Shown piece after piece: positions 34,082 to 43,405 of a DNA stretch of 64,000 nt (within the stretch, counting starts at the first letter, position 1; every line of letters starts with the position of its first letter). The notes beneath the pieces were generated by a model. It did no database searches. It was not told the origin of the DNA and saw only the letters and a program-made list of their open reading frames with translations. The position numbers and the translations under genes are program-made. This DNA comes from Betaproteobacteria bacterium (GTDB taxonomy: Bacteria > Pseudomonadota > Gammaproteobacteria > Burkholderiales > Usitatibacteraceae): NCBI GenBank assembly GCA_016711875.1, contig JADJSD010000001.1, positions 1,054,001 to 1,118,000 of the forward strand, in the 5' to 3' direction.

Positions 34082-36574
34082 TCAGGCCGCCTTCTTTCGC
34101 GCCGGGGACTTTCCGCCCTTCTTGGTCGTTTTCGACTTCGTTGCGAGAAGCGCGAGCGCTTCCTCCAGCGTCACCGTCGCGATCGCATCCTTGTCGGGCA
34201 GGGTCGCGTTCACCTTGCCGTGCTTCACGTAGGGGCCGTAGCGGCCGGCGTAGAGGGATACGGACTGCCCGTCCTCCGGGTGCTTGCCCAACACGCGCAA
34301 GGCACCGCGGCCGCCGGCGGCTTTCGGTTCCTTGAGCAGCGCGACCGCGCGTTCAAGCCCGATGTCGAAGACGCTTTCGTCCTTCGGGATCGACTTGAAC
34401 TGGCCATCGTGATTCACGTAAGGCCCGAAGCGCCCGATGTTCGCGATGACCTTCTTGCCCGTTTCGGGATTCTTGCCGAGATCGCGCGGGAGCGCGAGCA
34501 TCTTGAGGGCGATGGCGAGGTCCGCCGCTTCCGGCGCCACGTTCTTGGGCAGCGAGACGCGCTTGGGTTTCTTGTCGCCCTCGGGCTCGCCCAGCTGGAA
34601 GTACCACCCGTACGGGCCCTGGAGTAGCTGGATGGGCAGGCTGGTTTCCGGATCGATGCCGATGTCGCGCTTGGCCGGGCCTTCCGAGGAGTCTCCGGAG
34701 CCGTCGAGATTGCGCGTGTAGTCGCATTCCGGGTAGCCCGAGCAGCCGATGAATCGGCCTCTCCTGCCCAGGCGGATGGTGAGCGGGTGTGCGCTGCACT
34801 TCGGACACTGCTCCTCGAGCACTTCCTGCGTGACGTCCTTGCGCGAGACCGATTCCTTCTCGCCGATCTGCGCCGAGAAATCCTTCCAGAAGCGCTCCAG
34901 GACGGGAATCCACTCCTCCTTGCCGTTCGATATGTCGTCGAGTTCGTCCTCGAGCTTCGCGGTGAACTCGTAATCCACCCAGTGCGCGAAATGCTCCGTG
35001 AGGAACTTGTTGACGACGCGGCCGACGTCCGTGGGCTGGAATCGCTTCTTCTCGAGCACGACATATTCGCGGTTCACGAGCGTCGAGATGATCGAGGCGT
35101 AGGTCGATGGCCGGCCGATGCCGTACTGCTCGAGCGCCTTCACCAGGCTCGCCTCCGAGTAACGGGGCGGAGGCTGCGTGAAATGCTGGTCGCCGTACAG
35201 CTTCACGAGCGGGACGCTGTCGCCTTTCTCGAGAGCCGGGAGGCGCTTGTCCTCCTCCTCGACCACGTCGTCCTGGTCTTCGTGGTACACCGCGAAAAAG
35301 CCCGGGAACACCATCGTCTGGCCGGTGGCGCGGAACGTGTTGCCCGGGCCGCCGACGGCGAAATCCACCGCGACCGTGTCGAACTTGGCGGGCGTCATCT
35401 GGGAGGAGAGCGCCCGCTTCCAGATCATCTCGTAGAGCTTTCGCTGCTCGTCGTTCAGATAGGGCGCCACCGATTCCGGCGTGCGCGCGATCGACGTGGG
35501 GCGGATCGCCTCGTGGGCCTCCTGGGCGTTCTTGGCGGTGCTCTTGTAGGCGACGGGTGTTTTCGGCAGGTAGTCGGTGCCGTAGTTCTTCGTGATGTAG
35601 CCGCGGAATTCCGAGATCGCCTCCTTGGAGAGGTTGACGGAATCCGTGCGCATGTAAGTGATGAGGCCGGTGACGGCCTTGCCGAGGGAAACGCCCTCGT
35701 AGAGGCTCTGCGCGACCTTCATCGCGCGGTCGGTCGAGAACCCGAGCTTTCGGACCGCCTCCTGCTGGAGCGTCGACGTCGTGAAGGGGGGTGCGGGCGA
35801 GCGCAGCTTCCGCTTCTTCTCGATTTCGGTGACGCGGGCGACCCCCTTGGCGTTCTGGGTGAGGAAGGCGGTGATTTCGTCGTTGCGCGCGGCGTCGCCC
35901 ACGGAGAACTGGTCCAGCTTCTCGCCCTGGAAATGCGTGAGCTTCGCGGAGAACGGCGCCCCGGCCTTTTCCGAATCGAAATGGATCGACCAGTATTCGC
36001 GCGTCTTGAAGTTGTCGATCTCGATCTCGCGCTCGACGATCAGGCGCAGGGCAGGGCTTTGCACCCGGCCGGCCGACAGGCCGCGGCGGATCTTCTTCCA
36101 CAGAAGTGGGGACAGGTTGAAGCCGACCAGGTAGTCGAGCGCGCGCCGCGCCTGCTGGGCGTTCACGAGCTCCATGGAGATCTCGCGGGGGTTCTTCACC
36201 GCGTCCTTCACGGCGCCCTCGGTGATCTCGTAGAAGACGACGCGCTTCACGTCCTTGCCCTTCAAGGCGCGCTTCGACTTGAGGATCTCGGACAGGTGCC
36301 AGGCGATCGCTTCGCCCTCGCGGTCCGGGTCGGTCGCGAGAAGGATGGTATCGGCATCCTTGACGGCCTTGGTGATCGCGTCGACGTGCTTCGAGTTGCG
36401 GTCGATGACTTCGTACTTCATGCGGAAGTTGTCTTCCGTGTCGACGGCGCCCGTCTTGGGCACCAGGTCGCGGACGTGGCCGTACGAGGCGAGGATCTCG
36501 TAATCCTTGCCGAGGTACTTCTTGAGCGTTTTCGCCTTCGAGGGCGACTCTACGATGAGGAGATTCGATGCCAT
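34082..36574 (-). CDS. topA: DNA topoisomerase I
   Basis: 830 residues. It relaxes negative supercoils, opposing gyrase. The TOPRIM domain has LLIVESPSKAKTLKKYLGKD and ATDPDREGEAIAWHL. The catalytic tyrosine is Y307 in GLITYMRTDSVNLSKEA. After the core there is one four-cysteine zinc motif (QCPKCSAHPLTIRLGRRGRF, then GCSGYPECDY). Three repeats of the GRxGPYV type follow and then a lysine-rich tail (TKSKTTKKGGKSPARKKAA). E. coli TopA has more zinc motifs; this domain order is common in betaproteobacteria. It converges on gyrB with 61 bases between them. Confidence 0.97.
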   Translation of the reverse strand: MASNLLIVESPSKAKTLKKYLGKDYEILASYGHVRDLVPKTGAVDTEDNFRMKYEVIDRNSKHVDAITKAVKDADTILLATDPDREGEAIAWHLSEILKSKRALKGKDVKRVVFYEITEGAVKDAVKNPREISMELVNAQQARRALDYLVGFNLSPLLWKKIRRGLSAGRVQSPALRLIVEREIEIDNFKTREYWSIHFDSEKAGAPFSAKLTHFQGEKLDQFSVGDAARNDEITAFLTQNAKGVARVTEIEKKRKLRSPAPPFTTSTLQQEAVRKLGFSTDRAMKVAQSLYEGVSLGKAVTGLITYMRTDSVNLSKEAISEFRGYITKNYGTDYLPKTPVAYKSTAKNAQEAHEAIRPTSIARTPESVAPYLNDEQRKLYEMIWKRALSSQMTPAKFDTVAVDFAVGGPGNTFRATGQTMVFPGFFAVYHEDQDDVVEEEDKRLPALEKGDSVPLVKLYGDQHFTQPPPRYSEASLVKALEQYGIGRPSTYASIISTLVNREYVVLEKKRFQPTDVGRVVNKFLTEHFAHWVDYEFTAKLEDELDDISNGKEEWIPVLERFWKDFSAQIGEKESVSRKDVTQEVLEEQCPKCSAHPLTIRLGRRGRFIGCSGYPECDYTRNLDGSGDSSEGPAKRDIGIDPETSLPIQLLQGPYGWYFQLGEPEGDKKPKRVSLPKNVAPEAADLAIALKMLALPRDLGKNPETGKKVIANIGRFGPYVNHDGQFKSIPKDESVFDIGLERAVALLKEPKAAGGRGALRVLGKHPEDGQSVSLYAGRYGPYVKHGKVNATLPDKDAIATVTLEEALALLATKSKTTKKGGKSPARKKAA

Positions 36575-36653
36575 GGGAGCGATGTGCTTTCTTTTTTCAT
36601 TCTATAACGCATTGTTCGCAGGCCGTCTTGCGCGTTTGCAGGCCCGGTTCCCC

Positions 36654-37748
36654 TCAGGGCGCCGCGTCGAGGCGACGGAAAAGCCCTCCCGGCAGCCTTT
36701 CGACTCGTCCTTCGAGTTCGAGTTGCGTGAACTCGGCGAAGAGTTCCGACGCGGGCCGGCCGGTTCGGAAGACGAGGGCGTCGAGCGTGGCGGGCGAATG
36801 CCCGAGTTCGGCGAGGAGGGTGCCGGGCGTCTCCTCGGCATCGGGAAAATCGGATACCGGCGCACGCATGATGCCCCATTCCGCGAGTACATCGTCGGCG
36901 GATTCGACAAGTTTCGCGCCTTGCTTGAGAAGCCAGTGACATCCCTTCGACAGCGATGAGTGGATGGAGCCGGGGACCGCGAATACGTCGCGGCCCTGCT
37001 CGAGCGCAAGCCGGGCCGTGGTGAGGGAGCCGCTCTTCATGGCCGCCTCGACGACGAGCACGCCACGCGAAAGGCCCGCTATGAGCCGGTTGCGCCTCGG
37101 AAAGTTCGAGGCGATGGGAGGCGTACCGAGGCAGAACTCCGAAACGACCGCACCGCGCGCCGCGAGTTCATGCGAAAGGTCCCGGTTGGCCGCCGGGTAC
37201 ACGCGGTCGAGGCCGGTGCCCACGATTGCCACGCTCGAAGACAGTCCGGCCAATCCACCGCGGTGCGCCGCGGCATCGATGCCGAGCGCAAGACCGCTGA
37301 CGATGCAATATCCCGCGTCCGAAAGCGCGCGCGCGATGGCCTGCGCGTCGGCGAGGCCCTGTCTCGTGGCGTTGCGACTGCCGACGATGGCGACGGACGG
37401 ATCATTGAGTCTGGCGAGTTCGCCAAGAACGTAGAGCAGCGGGGGCGGATCGCAGATCTGGAGAAGCGCACGCGGGTAGTCCTCGTCGTCGAGAGCGAGA
37501 AGATACCGGTTTCCTCCTTCCAGCCAGGCGAGGGTGGTGTCGACGAGTCCCGACGGCGGGCCTGCCTCGAGAGCCGTTTGCGCTTGCCCCCCCGCAACGG
37601 CCCGTACGGAGGCGCCCCCGGCTGCCAGCACGGCCGCCGGCGTGCCGAAAGCGCGCAGCAGTTGGCGCAGGGCGGCCGGCGAGAGGCCGGGCGAATGACA
37701 GAGGCGAAGCCAGTCGGCGGCGTCGGTACGGAGTTTGGTGGGGTTCAA
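36654..37748 (-). CDS. dprA: DNA-processing protein DprA
   Basis: 364 residues. DprA binds incoming single-stranded DNA during natural transformation and loads RecA. An N-terminal helical/SAM-like part (1-80) precedes the Rossmann-type domain with AIVGSRNATRQGLADAQAIA and GYCIVSGLALGIDAAAHRGG. The C-terminal winged helix (about 300-360) has SPATLDALVFRTGRPASELF. The start is a TTG at 37748 with no clear ribosome site, so the first few residues are uncertain. The smg (DUF494) gene common between dprA and topA is missing here; the gap is only 79 bases. Type IV pilus genes elsewhere in the window fit competence. Confidence 0.94.
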   Translation of the reverse strand: MNPTKLRTDAADWLRLCHSPGLSPAALRQLLRAFGTPAAVLAAGGASVRAVAGGQAQTALEAGPPSGLVDTTLAWLEGGNRYLLALDDEDYPRALLQICDPPPLLYVLGELARLNDPSVAIVGSRNATRQGLADAQAIARALSDAGYCIVSGLALGIDAAAHRGGLAGLSSSVAIVGTGLDRVYPAANRDLSHELAARGAVVSEFCLGTPPIASNFPRRNRLIAGLSRGVLVVEAAMKSGSLTTARLALEQGRDVFAVPGSIHSSLSKGCHWLLKQGAKLVESADDVLAEWGIMRAPVSDFPDAEETPGTLLAELGHSPATLDALVFRTGRPASELFAEFTQLELEGRVERLPGGLFRRLDAAP

Positions 37749-37811
37749 GGTGGCGATTCAGCGGGCAGGTGAGGCTTCAACGGCCCGGGCCCCCGGCCCG
37801 ATGACGCGACC

Positions 37812-37846
37812 TGAAAAAGGCGATGGGGGCCGTTCGGCCCCCATCG
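37812..37846 (-). terminator. Intrinsic terminator after the LysM gene
   Basis: On the minus strand CGATGGGGGCC, loop GAAC and GGCCCCCATCG (37846-37821) form a perfect 11-base-pair stem, followed by CCTTTTTCAG. It lies 22 bases after the LysM stop and before dprA, so these two genes are separate transcription units. Confidence 0.85.
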
Positions 37847-37868
37847 GAACGCGAAACGCGTGATGGAC

Positions 37869-39050
37869 TCAGGGCGTCTGGACGTAATCCCCGATCGAGA
37901 TGGGACGGATGCTCTTCATCACCAGCGCATAGGAAATCTTCTCGAACGTGCGGAACACGAACACGAGGCCGCTGCGCTCGTCCGGCAGGACGATCGGCTC
38001 GTACGGATCCACCCGGGGGGGCGCCTTCGGGTCGGAAGTCGTGACGACGGCATCCGGCACCACAGGCACGGGCTTGGTGTCGATCTTGATGCCATCGATG
38101 CCGATCAAATCGGCGAACAACGAGGGCCGCCCGGTGCGGGTATTCGTGATGGCGTTGCCGCGGCGATAGGTCGCAAGCACGTTGCCTACCTCGATGCCGT
38201 CGCGCGAGCCGCGGTTGATCGCGACGATGGAGTACTGCGCGAAGTCGGAGACGCCCCCCTGAACGGTCAGGATCGAGCCCTTGATGGGCTTGTCCGGAGC
38301 GCGCGGGACGTACGACGGGAACGAAACCTCGCGCGAAGGCATGAGCCGGTCGCCCGTGTTGATTTCCTGGCGTGCACGCGTGACCTCGAGTGTCGTGGGG
38401 TTGCCGTATCGCCTCACCTTGGCGTCGCCCAGGTAATTGGCCTCGTACCCGAGGATTTCGCCCGTCTCGGGATCGGTCAACACCTCGCCGGCACGGAAGA
38501 TCTGCCAATTGATGGCGTCGCCTGCCCGAATGCCCGTCGCATAGGCCAGGTTGCCGGCGCCGACGATGACGCGCTCTTCCTCGGTTGCCACGATGCGAGG
38601 GAATTCCTCGAGGCCGGATGTCTCCAGCACGAGCGGCTGGGTGAGGAAGGGCCCGATGGCAGTACCGGGAATGCTGGGGACGGCGGTCGCCAGCGCCTCG
38701 ACACGGGTGCGCGGCTGGAGTCGGACGACGTTGCCTTCGATCCCTCCGGGCAACAGGGTGAGGGACGCCATCGATCCGTTGCGATCGAGCTTGATGACGT
38801 CGCCCGGGTAGATGAGGTGCGGGTTCTTGATCTGGTCCCGGTTCATCTGCCAGATCTGGGGCCACTTCCAAGGTTCCTTGAGGAACCGCCCGGAGATCGC
38901 CCAGAGCGTGTCTCCTTTCACGACCGTGTACTGGGTCGGGGCATCGGCCTGGAGGTCGCTCACCGAGGTGGTTGCGGTGGCCTGCGACGATGCCAAGCCC
39001 GGAACCAAACTGGCCGAAGCGACGACTAACGCTATAATGAGCTTTCGCAT
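37869..39050 (-). CDS. LysM peptidoglycan-binding domain protein
   Basis: 393 residues, exported: the signal peptide is MRKLIIALVVASASLVPGLA with cleavage near SSQA. A LysM domain (about 36-85) reads YTVVKGDTLWAISGRFLKEP, then WKWPQIWQMNRDQIKNPHLI and YPGDVIKLD. The remaining 300 residues are a beta-rich region with no enzymatic motif that I recognise. Proteins of this type lie next to dprA in many betaproteobacteria and probably anchor to peptidoglycan in the periplasm. It is transcribed away from def across a 117-base gap with two hairpins, and ends in its own terminator. Confidence 0.9.
   Translation of the reverse strand: MRKLIIALVVASASLVPGLASSQATATTSVSDLQADAPTQYTVVKGDTLWAISGRFLKEPWKWPQIWQMNRDQIKNPHLIYPGDVIKLDRNGSMASLTLLPGGIEGNVVRLQPRTRVEALATAVPSIPGTAIGPFLTQPLVLETSGLEEFPRIVATEEERVIVGAGNLAYATGIRAGDAINWQIFRAGEVLTDPETGEILGYEANYLGDAKVRRYGNPTTLEVTRARQEINTGDRLMPSREVSFPSYVPRAPDKPIKGSILTVQGGVSDFAQYSIVAINRGSRDGIEVGNVLATYRRGNAITNTRTGRPSLFADLIGIDGIKIDTKPVPVVPDAVVTTSDPKAPPRVDPYEPIVLPDERSGLVFVFRTFEKISYALVMKSIRPISIGDYVQTP
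39033..39038 (+). promoter_or_regulatory. Candidate -10 element for the def leader
   Basis: A perfect TATAAT lies within the first codons of the divergent LysM gene, 130 bases before def. A transcript from it would pass through both hairpins at 39069-39117. No good -35 was found at 17 bases, so the call is weak. Confidence 0.35.
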
Positions 39051-39068
39051 CGCGGCTCTCTCTTGGGT

Positions 39069-39090
39069 ATATGGGGCGCAGGACCCATAT
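39069..39090. repeat. Hairpin in the LysM-def intergenic region
   Basis: ATATGGG (39069-39075) and CCCATAT (39084-39090) are perfect inverted repeats around an eight-base loop. It stands just before a terminator-like hairpin. Confidence 0.5.
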
Positions 39091-39093
39091 TCT

Positions 39094-39118
39094 GAAAAAG
39101 GGTTACGACCCTTTTTTC
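39094..39118 (+). terminator. Terminator-like hairpin in the def leader
   Basis: AAAAAGGGT (39095-39103), loop TACG and ACCCTTTTT (39108-39116) make a nine-base-pair stem with a run of six T at 39112-39117. It resembles an intrinsic terminator on either strand, yet both flanking genes point away from it. It could end a short leader RNA before def. Confidence 0.55.
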
Positions 39119-39167
39119 ATGTAGTGCAATAGATTCTGCGCTTAATCTGTTCTATTAGCAAGCATTT

Positions 39168-39671
39168 ATGGCCATTCTCGAGATCCTCCAGTACCCTGAC
39201 CCGCGACTGCACTTGCCGGCTGCGAAGGTCGATAAAATCGATGCATCCACCCGGCAACTGGTGTCGGACATGGTCGAAACCATGTACGACTCCGAAGGAA
39301 TCGGCCTGGCAGCTACCCAGGTCAACGTCCACCGGCAGATTGTCGTGATCGACGCGAGTGAAGACCGCTCGGGACTTCGGGTTTTCATCAATCCCGAAAT
39401 CACCCGGCGCGAGGGCATGGCCCTCAATCAGGAAGGCTGCCTTTCCGTTCCTGGCGTCTACGAGAACGTCGAGCGTGCCGATAGCGTGACCGTCACCGCC
39501 CTGGATGAAAACGGCGCCCGCTTCACGCTGAATGCGTCGGGGCTCCTGGCCACTTGCATCCAGCACGAGATGGACCACCTGCAGGGCAAGGTCTTCGTCG
39601 AGTACCTTTCGGAACTCAAGCTCAACCGCATTCGCGCCAAGCTGAAGAAGCGGCAGCGCAAGGCGGCCTGA
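39168..39671 (+). CDS. def: Peptide deformylase
   Basis: 167 residues. It removes the formyl group from nascent proteins and uses Fe2+ or another metal. The three family motifs are present: [21 protein letters not shown] with the metal-binding Cys, and [14 protein letters not shown] with two His ligands and the catalytic Glu. It is followed nine bases later by fmt, which adds the formyl group to initiator tRNA, the usual pairing. Its 5' region holds two hairpins. Confidence 0.98.
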   Translation: MAILEILQYPDPRLHLPAAKVDKIDASTRQLVSDMVETMYDSEGIGLAATQVNVHRQIVVIDASEDRSGLRVFINPEITRREGMALNQEGCLSVPGVYENVERADSVTVTALDENGARFTLNASGLLATCIQHEMDHLQGKVFVEYLSELKLNRIRAKLKKRQRKAA

Positions 39672-39680
39672 GCCTTTCGC

Positions 39681-40601
39681 TTGCGAGTCGCGTTCGCGGG
39701 CACGCCGCCCTTCGCTGCGCGAATCCTCGAAGCGATCCTGGCTGCCGGCCATTGCGTCCCGCTCGTCCTGACGCAGCCCGATCGACCGGCCGGTCGCGGC
39801 CTCAGGCTCACGGCCAGCGCAGTCTCCGAACTCGCGACTCGCCGGAGCCTGCCCGTCGACAAGCCCTTGAACCTGAAGTCCGACGAGTCCAGGGCCCCAT
39901 TGTCGGCTTGCGGGGCTGAAGTACTGGTCGTCGCCGCCTATGGGCTCATCCTGCCAAAGTCAGTGCTCGCTATACCTCCAGCGGGATGCCTGAACGTCCA
40001 CGCTTCACTGTTGCCCCGGTGGAGAGGAGCTGCCCCGATTCAAAGGGCGATCCTCGCGGGAGATTCCGAGACGGGTGTGGGCATCATGAGGATGGAGCCC
40101 GGGTTGGATACGGGCCCGGTGCTGCTCGAGAAGCGTGTCACGATCGGTCCTGAAGAGACGGCCGGCACGCTGACCGAGCGATTGGCCACGGAAGGTTCCA
40201 TGGCTATTGTGCAAGTCCTTGCTAACTTGGAAACCCTTGAAGCAAAAGAACAGTCTGAGGACGGCGTTACCTACGCCGCCAAAATAACCAAGTCGGAGTC
40301 CTTGATCGATTGGCGTTCCCCGGCCGACCACGTCTCGCGCCAGGTGCGTGCTTTCAACCCGTCACCCGGCGCCTTCACGCATTGGGCCGGCGAACCCCTG
40401 AAGGTCTGGGAGGCCTTCGTCGTCGATGGCGTATCGGCCTCCCCAGGGGCGTTTGTCGGAACGCGTGATGGTTTCCCGATCGTAGCCTGCCGCGAAGGCG
40501 GGTTAGCCCTTACTCTTGTCCAGCCCGCAGGATCGAAACGCATGACGGGTGCAGACTTCCTCAAAGGACGTCCGGTTCCGCTTGGCTCCTTCTTGAGTTG
40601 A
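39681..40601 (+). CDS. fmt: Methionyl-tRNA formyltransferase
   Basis: 306 residues. It formylates Met-tRNA(fMet) with 10-formyl-THF. The N-terminal Rossmann domain has [20 protein letters not shown], the catalytic region has [20 protein letters not shown] with the Asn-His pair, and [13 protein letters not shown] follows. The C-terminal OB-like domain (about 205-300) binds tRNA. Translation starts at a TTG (39681), nine bases after def; no ATG is available in the conserved N-terminus. Co-translated with def. Confidence 0.97.
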   Translation: MRVAFAGTPPFAARILEAILAAGHCVPLVLTQPDRPAGRGLRLTASAVSELATRRSLPVDKPLNLKSDESRAPLSACGAEVLVVAAYGLILPKSVLAIPPAGCLNVHASLLPRWRGAAPIQRAILAGDSETGVGIMRMEPGLDTGPVLLEKRVTIGPEETAGTLTERLATEGSMAIVQVLANLETLEAKEQSEDGVTYAAKITKSESLIDWRSPADHVSRQVRAFNPSPGAFTHWAGEPLKVWEAFVVDGVSASPGAFVGTRDGFPIVACREGGLALTLVQPAGSKRMTGADFLKGRPVPLGSFLS

Positions 40602-40692
40602 ACGCCGCGCTGCGAGCTTGAATTCCGTCAGATCGCAGGAATCTAACGAGCGCCGCACTCCTGCGGCTTCCCTGTCGAGGCGCACCCTGAAC

Positions 40693-41553
40693 ATGCTCGG
40701 CAATTGGCTCAAGACGACAGTACTCATGGCGACGATCCTGTCGATCTTTGGCGGGGTCGGCCTGCTCCTGGGCGGCCCGGTCGGCATGCTGTTCGCCCTG
40801 CTGCTCGGCGGCGCGATGAACTTCTGGGCGTACTGGTTCTCGGACAGGATGGTCCTGCGCCTGTACAAAGCGCAGGAAGTCGATGAAACCACGGCCCCCC
40901 AATACGTGCGAATGGTGCGGGAGCTTTCGGCGGGCGCTGGCCTGCCGATGCCGCGCGTCTACTTGATCGACGAAGAGCAGCCCAATGCCTTTGCCACCGG
41001 CCGCAACCCGGAGAACGCGGCCGTTGCCGCGACGACCGGGATTTTGCGCGTACTCACGGAACGCGAACTGCGCGGCGTGATGGCCCACGAATTGGCTCAC
41101 GTGAAACATCGCGATATCCTCATTTCGACGATGTCGGCCACCGTCGCGGGCGCCGTTTCCTCGCTGGCACAATTCGGGGGGCTGTTTGGCGGGCGCGACG
41201 AAGAGGGCCGCTCCACCAACCCCGTTTTCGCCATGCTCGCGATGATCGTCGCGCCATTCGCGGCGATGATGGTCCAGATGGCGATCTCCCGCGCTCGCGA
41301 ATTCGAGGCCGATCGCGGCGGCGCGGAAATGAGCGGCGACCCGCAGGCGCTCGCTTCAGCCCTGGAGAAGATCCATCGTTACGGGCAAGGCGTACCCTTG
41401 GAAACGGCGGAAACTCACCCGGCCACAGCGCAGATGATGATCATCAACCCTTTGGCCGGCGGCGGCCTTGCCGGTCTCTTCAGCACGCACCCCGACACCG
41501 GCGAGCGCATTGCGCGGCTTCAGGCGATGACCCGCGCTCTCGCGCGGGCCTGA
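40693..41553 (+). CDS. htpX: Membrane zinc metalloprotease HtpX
   Basis: 286 residues. HtpX degrades misfolded membrane proteins alongside FtsH. Two N-terminal membrane segments ([20 protein letters not shown] and [19 protein letters not shown]) are followed by the zinc motif HELAH at about residue 135 ([13 protein letters not shown]), two more membrane segments and a third metal ligand in the region [14 protein letters not shown]. The start at 40693 gives the standard MLGNWLKT N-terminus; an in-frame TTG at 40618 would add 25 residues that are not family-like. The frame stops just before rsmB. Confidence 0.95.
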   Translation: MLGNWLKTTVLMATILSIFGGVGLLLGGPVGMLFALLLGGAMNFWAYWFSDRMVLRLYKAQEVDETTAPQYVRMVRELSAGAGLPMPRVYLIDEEQPNAFATGRNPENAAVAATTGILRVLTERELRGVMAHELAHVKHRDILISTMSATVAGAVSSLAQFGGLFGGRDEEGRSTNPVFAMLAMIVAPFAAMMVQMAISRAREFEADRGGAEMSGDPQALASALEKIHRYGQGVPLETAETHPATAQMMIINPLAGGGLAGLFSTHPDTGERIARLQAMTRALARA

Positions 41554-41646
41554 ACCATCGCACGGTCCGGAGGTCACCTGGTCGAAATCCAGCTCTGCGC
41601 CGCGGAAGTCCTCGGTGCCACGCTATCCGGACGCAACCTCGATTCG

Positions 41647-42846
41647 GTGCTCGAGGACTCGCTGAAGCGCAGACGAGGCCTGGGCCCACCGGACCGTGCG
41701 GCCGTGCGGGACATTTGCCACCAGGCACTTCGTGGGCTGGGACTTCTCGAGGCCCAGCTCTCGTCGCTCCTCGTGACCCCCCTCAAACACCCCGGCCTTC
41801 GTTACCTATTATTGGTGGGACTCGCGCAACTGCAGTTCACGCGGGCCAAACCCTATGCCGTGGTCGACCATGCCGTGAAAGCGGTGGATCCGCTGGGGGT
41901 TCCGGCTGCCCGCGGCCTCGTCAATGCCGTCCTGCGCAACTACCTTCGGCGCCGTGAAACGCTCACTGCTGCTCACTGGGGCGAGGCCGAAGTGCTCTAC
42001 GGCTACCCGGCTTGGTGGATCGACAAGCTGCGTAACCAGCATCCGGATGGGTGGAAGGCGATGGTCGAAAGCACCAATCGCCACCCGCCGATGACCCTTC
42101 GGGTGAACCGACGCCGGACCGACGTCGAGTCCATGTTGTCGGCGCTCACGGCTGCCGGAATCGACGCCCGGGCCCTTGGCGGAGCGGCGATCCGGGTCGA
42201 TCCCCGACCGGTGGCGGAATTGCCCGGATTCGCCGAGGGGCTCATCAGCGTCCAGGATGCCGGGGCCCAACTCGCGGCGCCTCTCCTCGACGTGCTCGAC
42301 GGCCAGCGCGTGCTCGATGCCTGCGCCGCCCCCGGGGGCAAGACCACGCACCTCCTGGAGTTGGCCGATATCGACCTCACAGCGCTCGATTCGGATGCAA
42401 GGCGCCTGGAGCGAGTACAAGCTAACTTAAAGCGCTTGGGATTGGCGGCCACGGTGCTGACCGGAGACGCGAGCCAGCCCGGGCAATGGTGGGACGGGCG
42501 CCCTTTCCAGCGGGTTCTTCTTGACGCGCCGTGCAGCGCTTCTGGCGTTACAAGACGGCACCCCGATATACGCTGGAACCGCCGACAGGGGGACTTGTTG
42601 CGGTTTTCGCAACAACAAGTGGCGTTTTTGGAGAATGTGTGGCAAGTGCTTGATGGGGGTGGTAAATTGCTCTACGCGACCTGCTCGGTTTTCAGGGAAG
42701 AGAACGATTCCGTCGTGGAATCCTTCCTCGCCCGCCAGCCGGACGCCTCCCTGGAGCCTCCCGCGCCCGGATTGTCGGCCGGGGGCCAGATATTGCCCGA
42801 TGACGAACGCGATGGCTTCTATTACGCCCTTCTTCGCAAGCGCTAG
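41647..42846 (+). CDS. rsmB: 16S rRNA (cytosine(967)-C(5))-methyltransferase
   Basis: At least 399 residues. A NusB-like RNA-binding domain (1-140) precedes the SAM methyltransferase domain. The SAM site is VLDACAAPGGKTTHLLELAD. The catalytic motifs are VLLDAPCSASGVTRRHPDIR, with one Cys, and LLYATCSVFREENDSVV with the TCS Cys nucleophile. The given start is the first standard codon (GTG 41647). Family similarity continues 23 codons further upstream (VEIQLCAAEVLGATLSGRNL) to a CTG at 41578 that has GGAGG four bases before it. The true protein is therefore probably longer, with a rare start codon. Confidence 0.93.
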   Translation: MLEDSLKRRRGLGPPDRAAVRDICHQALRGLGLLEAQLSSLLVTPLKHPGLRYLLLVGLAQLQFTRAKPYAVVDHAVKAVDPLGVPAARGLVNAVLRNYLRRRETLTAAHWGEAEVLYGYPAWWIDKLRNQHPDGWKAMVESTNRHPPMTLRVNRRRTDVESMLSALTAAGIDARALGGAAIRVDPRPVAELPGFAEGLISVQDAGAQLAAPLLDVLDGQRVLDACAAPGGKTTHLLELADIDLTALDSDARRLERVQANLKRLGLAATVLTGDASQPGQWWDGRPFQRVLLDAPCSASGVTRRHPDIRWNRRQGDLLRFSQQQVAFLENVWQVLDGGGKLLYATCSVFREENDSVVESFLARQPDASLEPPAPGLSAGGQILPDDERDGFYYALLRKR

Positions 42847-43405
42847 GCGCGGCGGGCTCAGGCTCGCGGCACTGCTCGCGCTGGCGCTGACTTTCGTCCT
42901 GCAGTCGGCGGTGGCCCTTGCCGAAGGTATCGAGACGAACGGCGCACGCCTGGTCGCATCGGAGGACGGATACCGGGTGGAAGCCGAGTTCGATATCCGC
43001 TTCAATCCGGGCCTCGAAGAGGCGGTGAACCGCGGCGTCGCCCTGTACTTCGTCGTGGAGTTCTCGCTGAGCAAGCCCCGCTGGTACTGGTTCGACGAGA
43101 AACCCGTGCAGCTTTCGCAGACCTACAAGATCACTTACACGCCGCTCCTGCGGCAATACCGCCTGTCCTCCGGCAGCGCCTACCAGAACTTCACGCGCCT
43201 CGAGGATCTCGTCCGGGCGCTCTCGCGCCTGCGTGGCTGGACCGTCGCCGAGAAGAACGCCCTGCGCAAGCCCGGCGAATACGAGGCGGCGATCCGCTTG
43301 CGGCTCGACACGGCGCAGTTGCCCAAACCCTTCCAACTCAACGCGGTCGCCTCCCGCGACTGGAACCTCGCATCGGACTGGTATCGGTGGACCGTCCAGC
43401 CGTGA
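42812..43405 (+). CDS. DUF4390 exported protein
   Basis: 197 residues from the ATG at 42812 (another ATG lies four codons earlier); the start overlaps the end of rsmB. A signal peptide is likely (RLAALLALALTFVLQSAVAL, then AEG). The mature part has the DUF4390 pattern: ALYFVVEFSLSKPRWYWFDE, then YKITYTPLLRQYRLSSGSAY and ending DWYRWTVQP. The function of the family is unknown, but it is nearly always found next to ntrY in betaproteobacteria, as here. Its stop overlaps the ntrY GTG by four bases, so the two are co-translated; a periplasmic role linked to the NtrY sensor is possible. Confidence 0.88.
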   Translation: MASITPFFASARRGGLRLAALLALALTFVLQSAVALAEGIETNGARLVASEDGYRVEAEFDIRFNPGLEEAVNRGVALYFVVEFSLSKPRWYWFDEKPVQLSQTYKITYTPLLRQYRLSSGSAYQNFTRLEDLVRALSRLRGWTVAEKNALRKPGEYEAAIRLRLDTAQLPKPFQLNAVASRDWNLASDWYRWTVQP

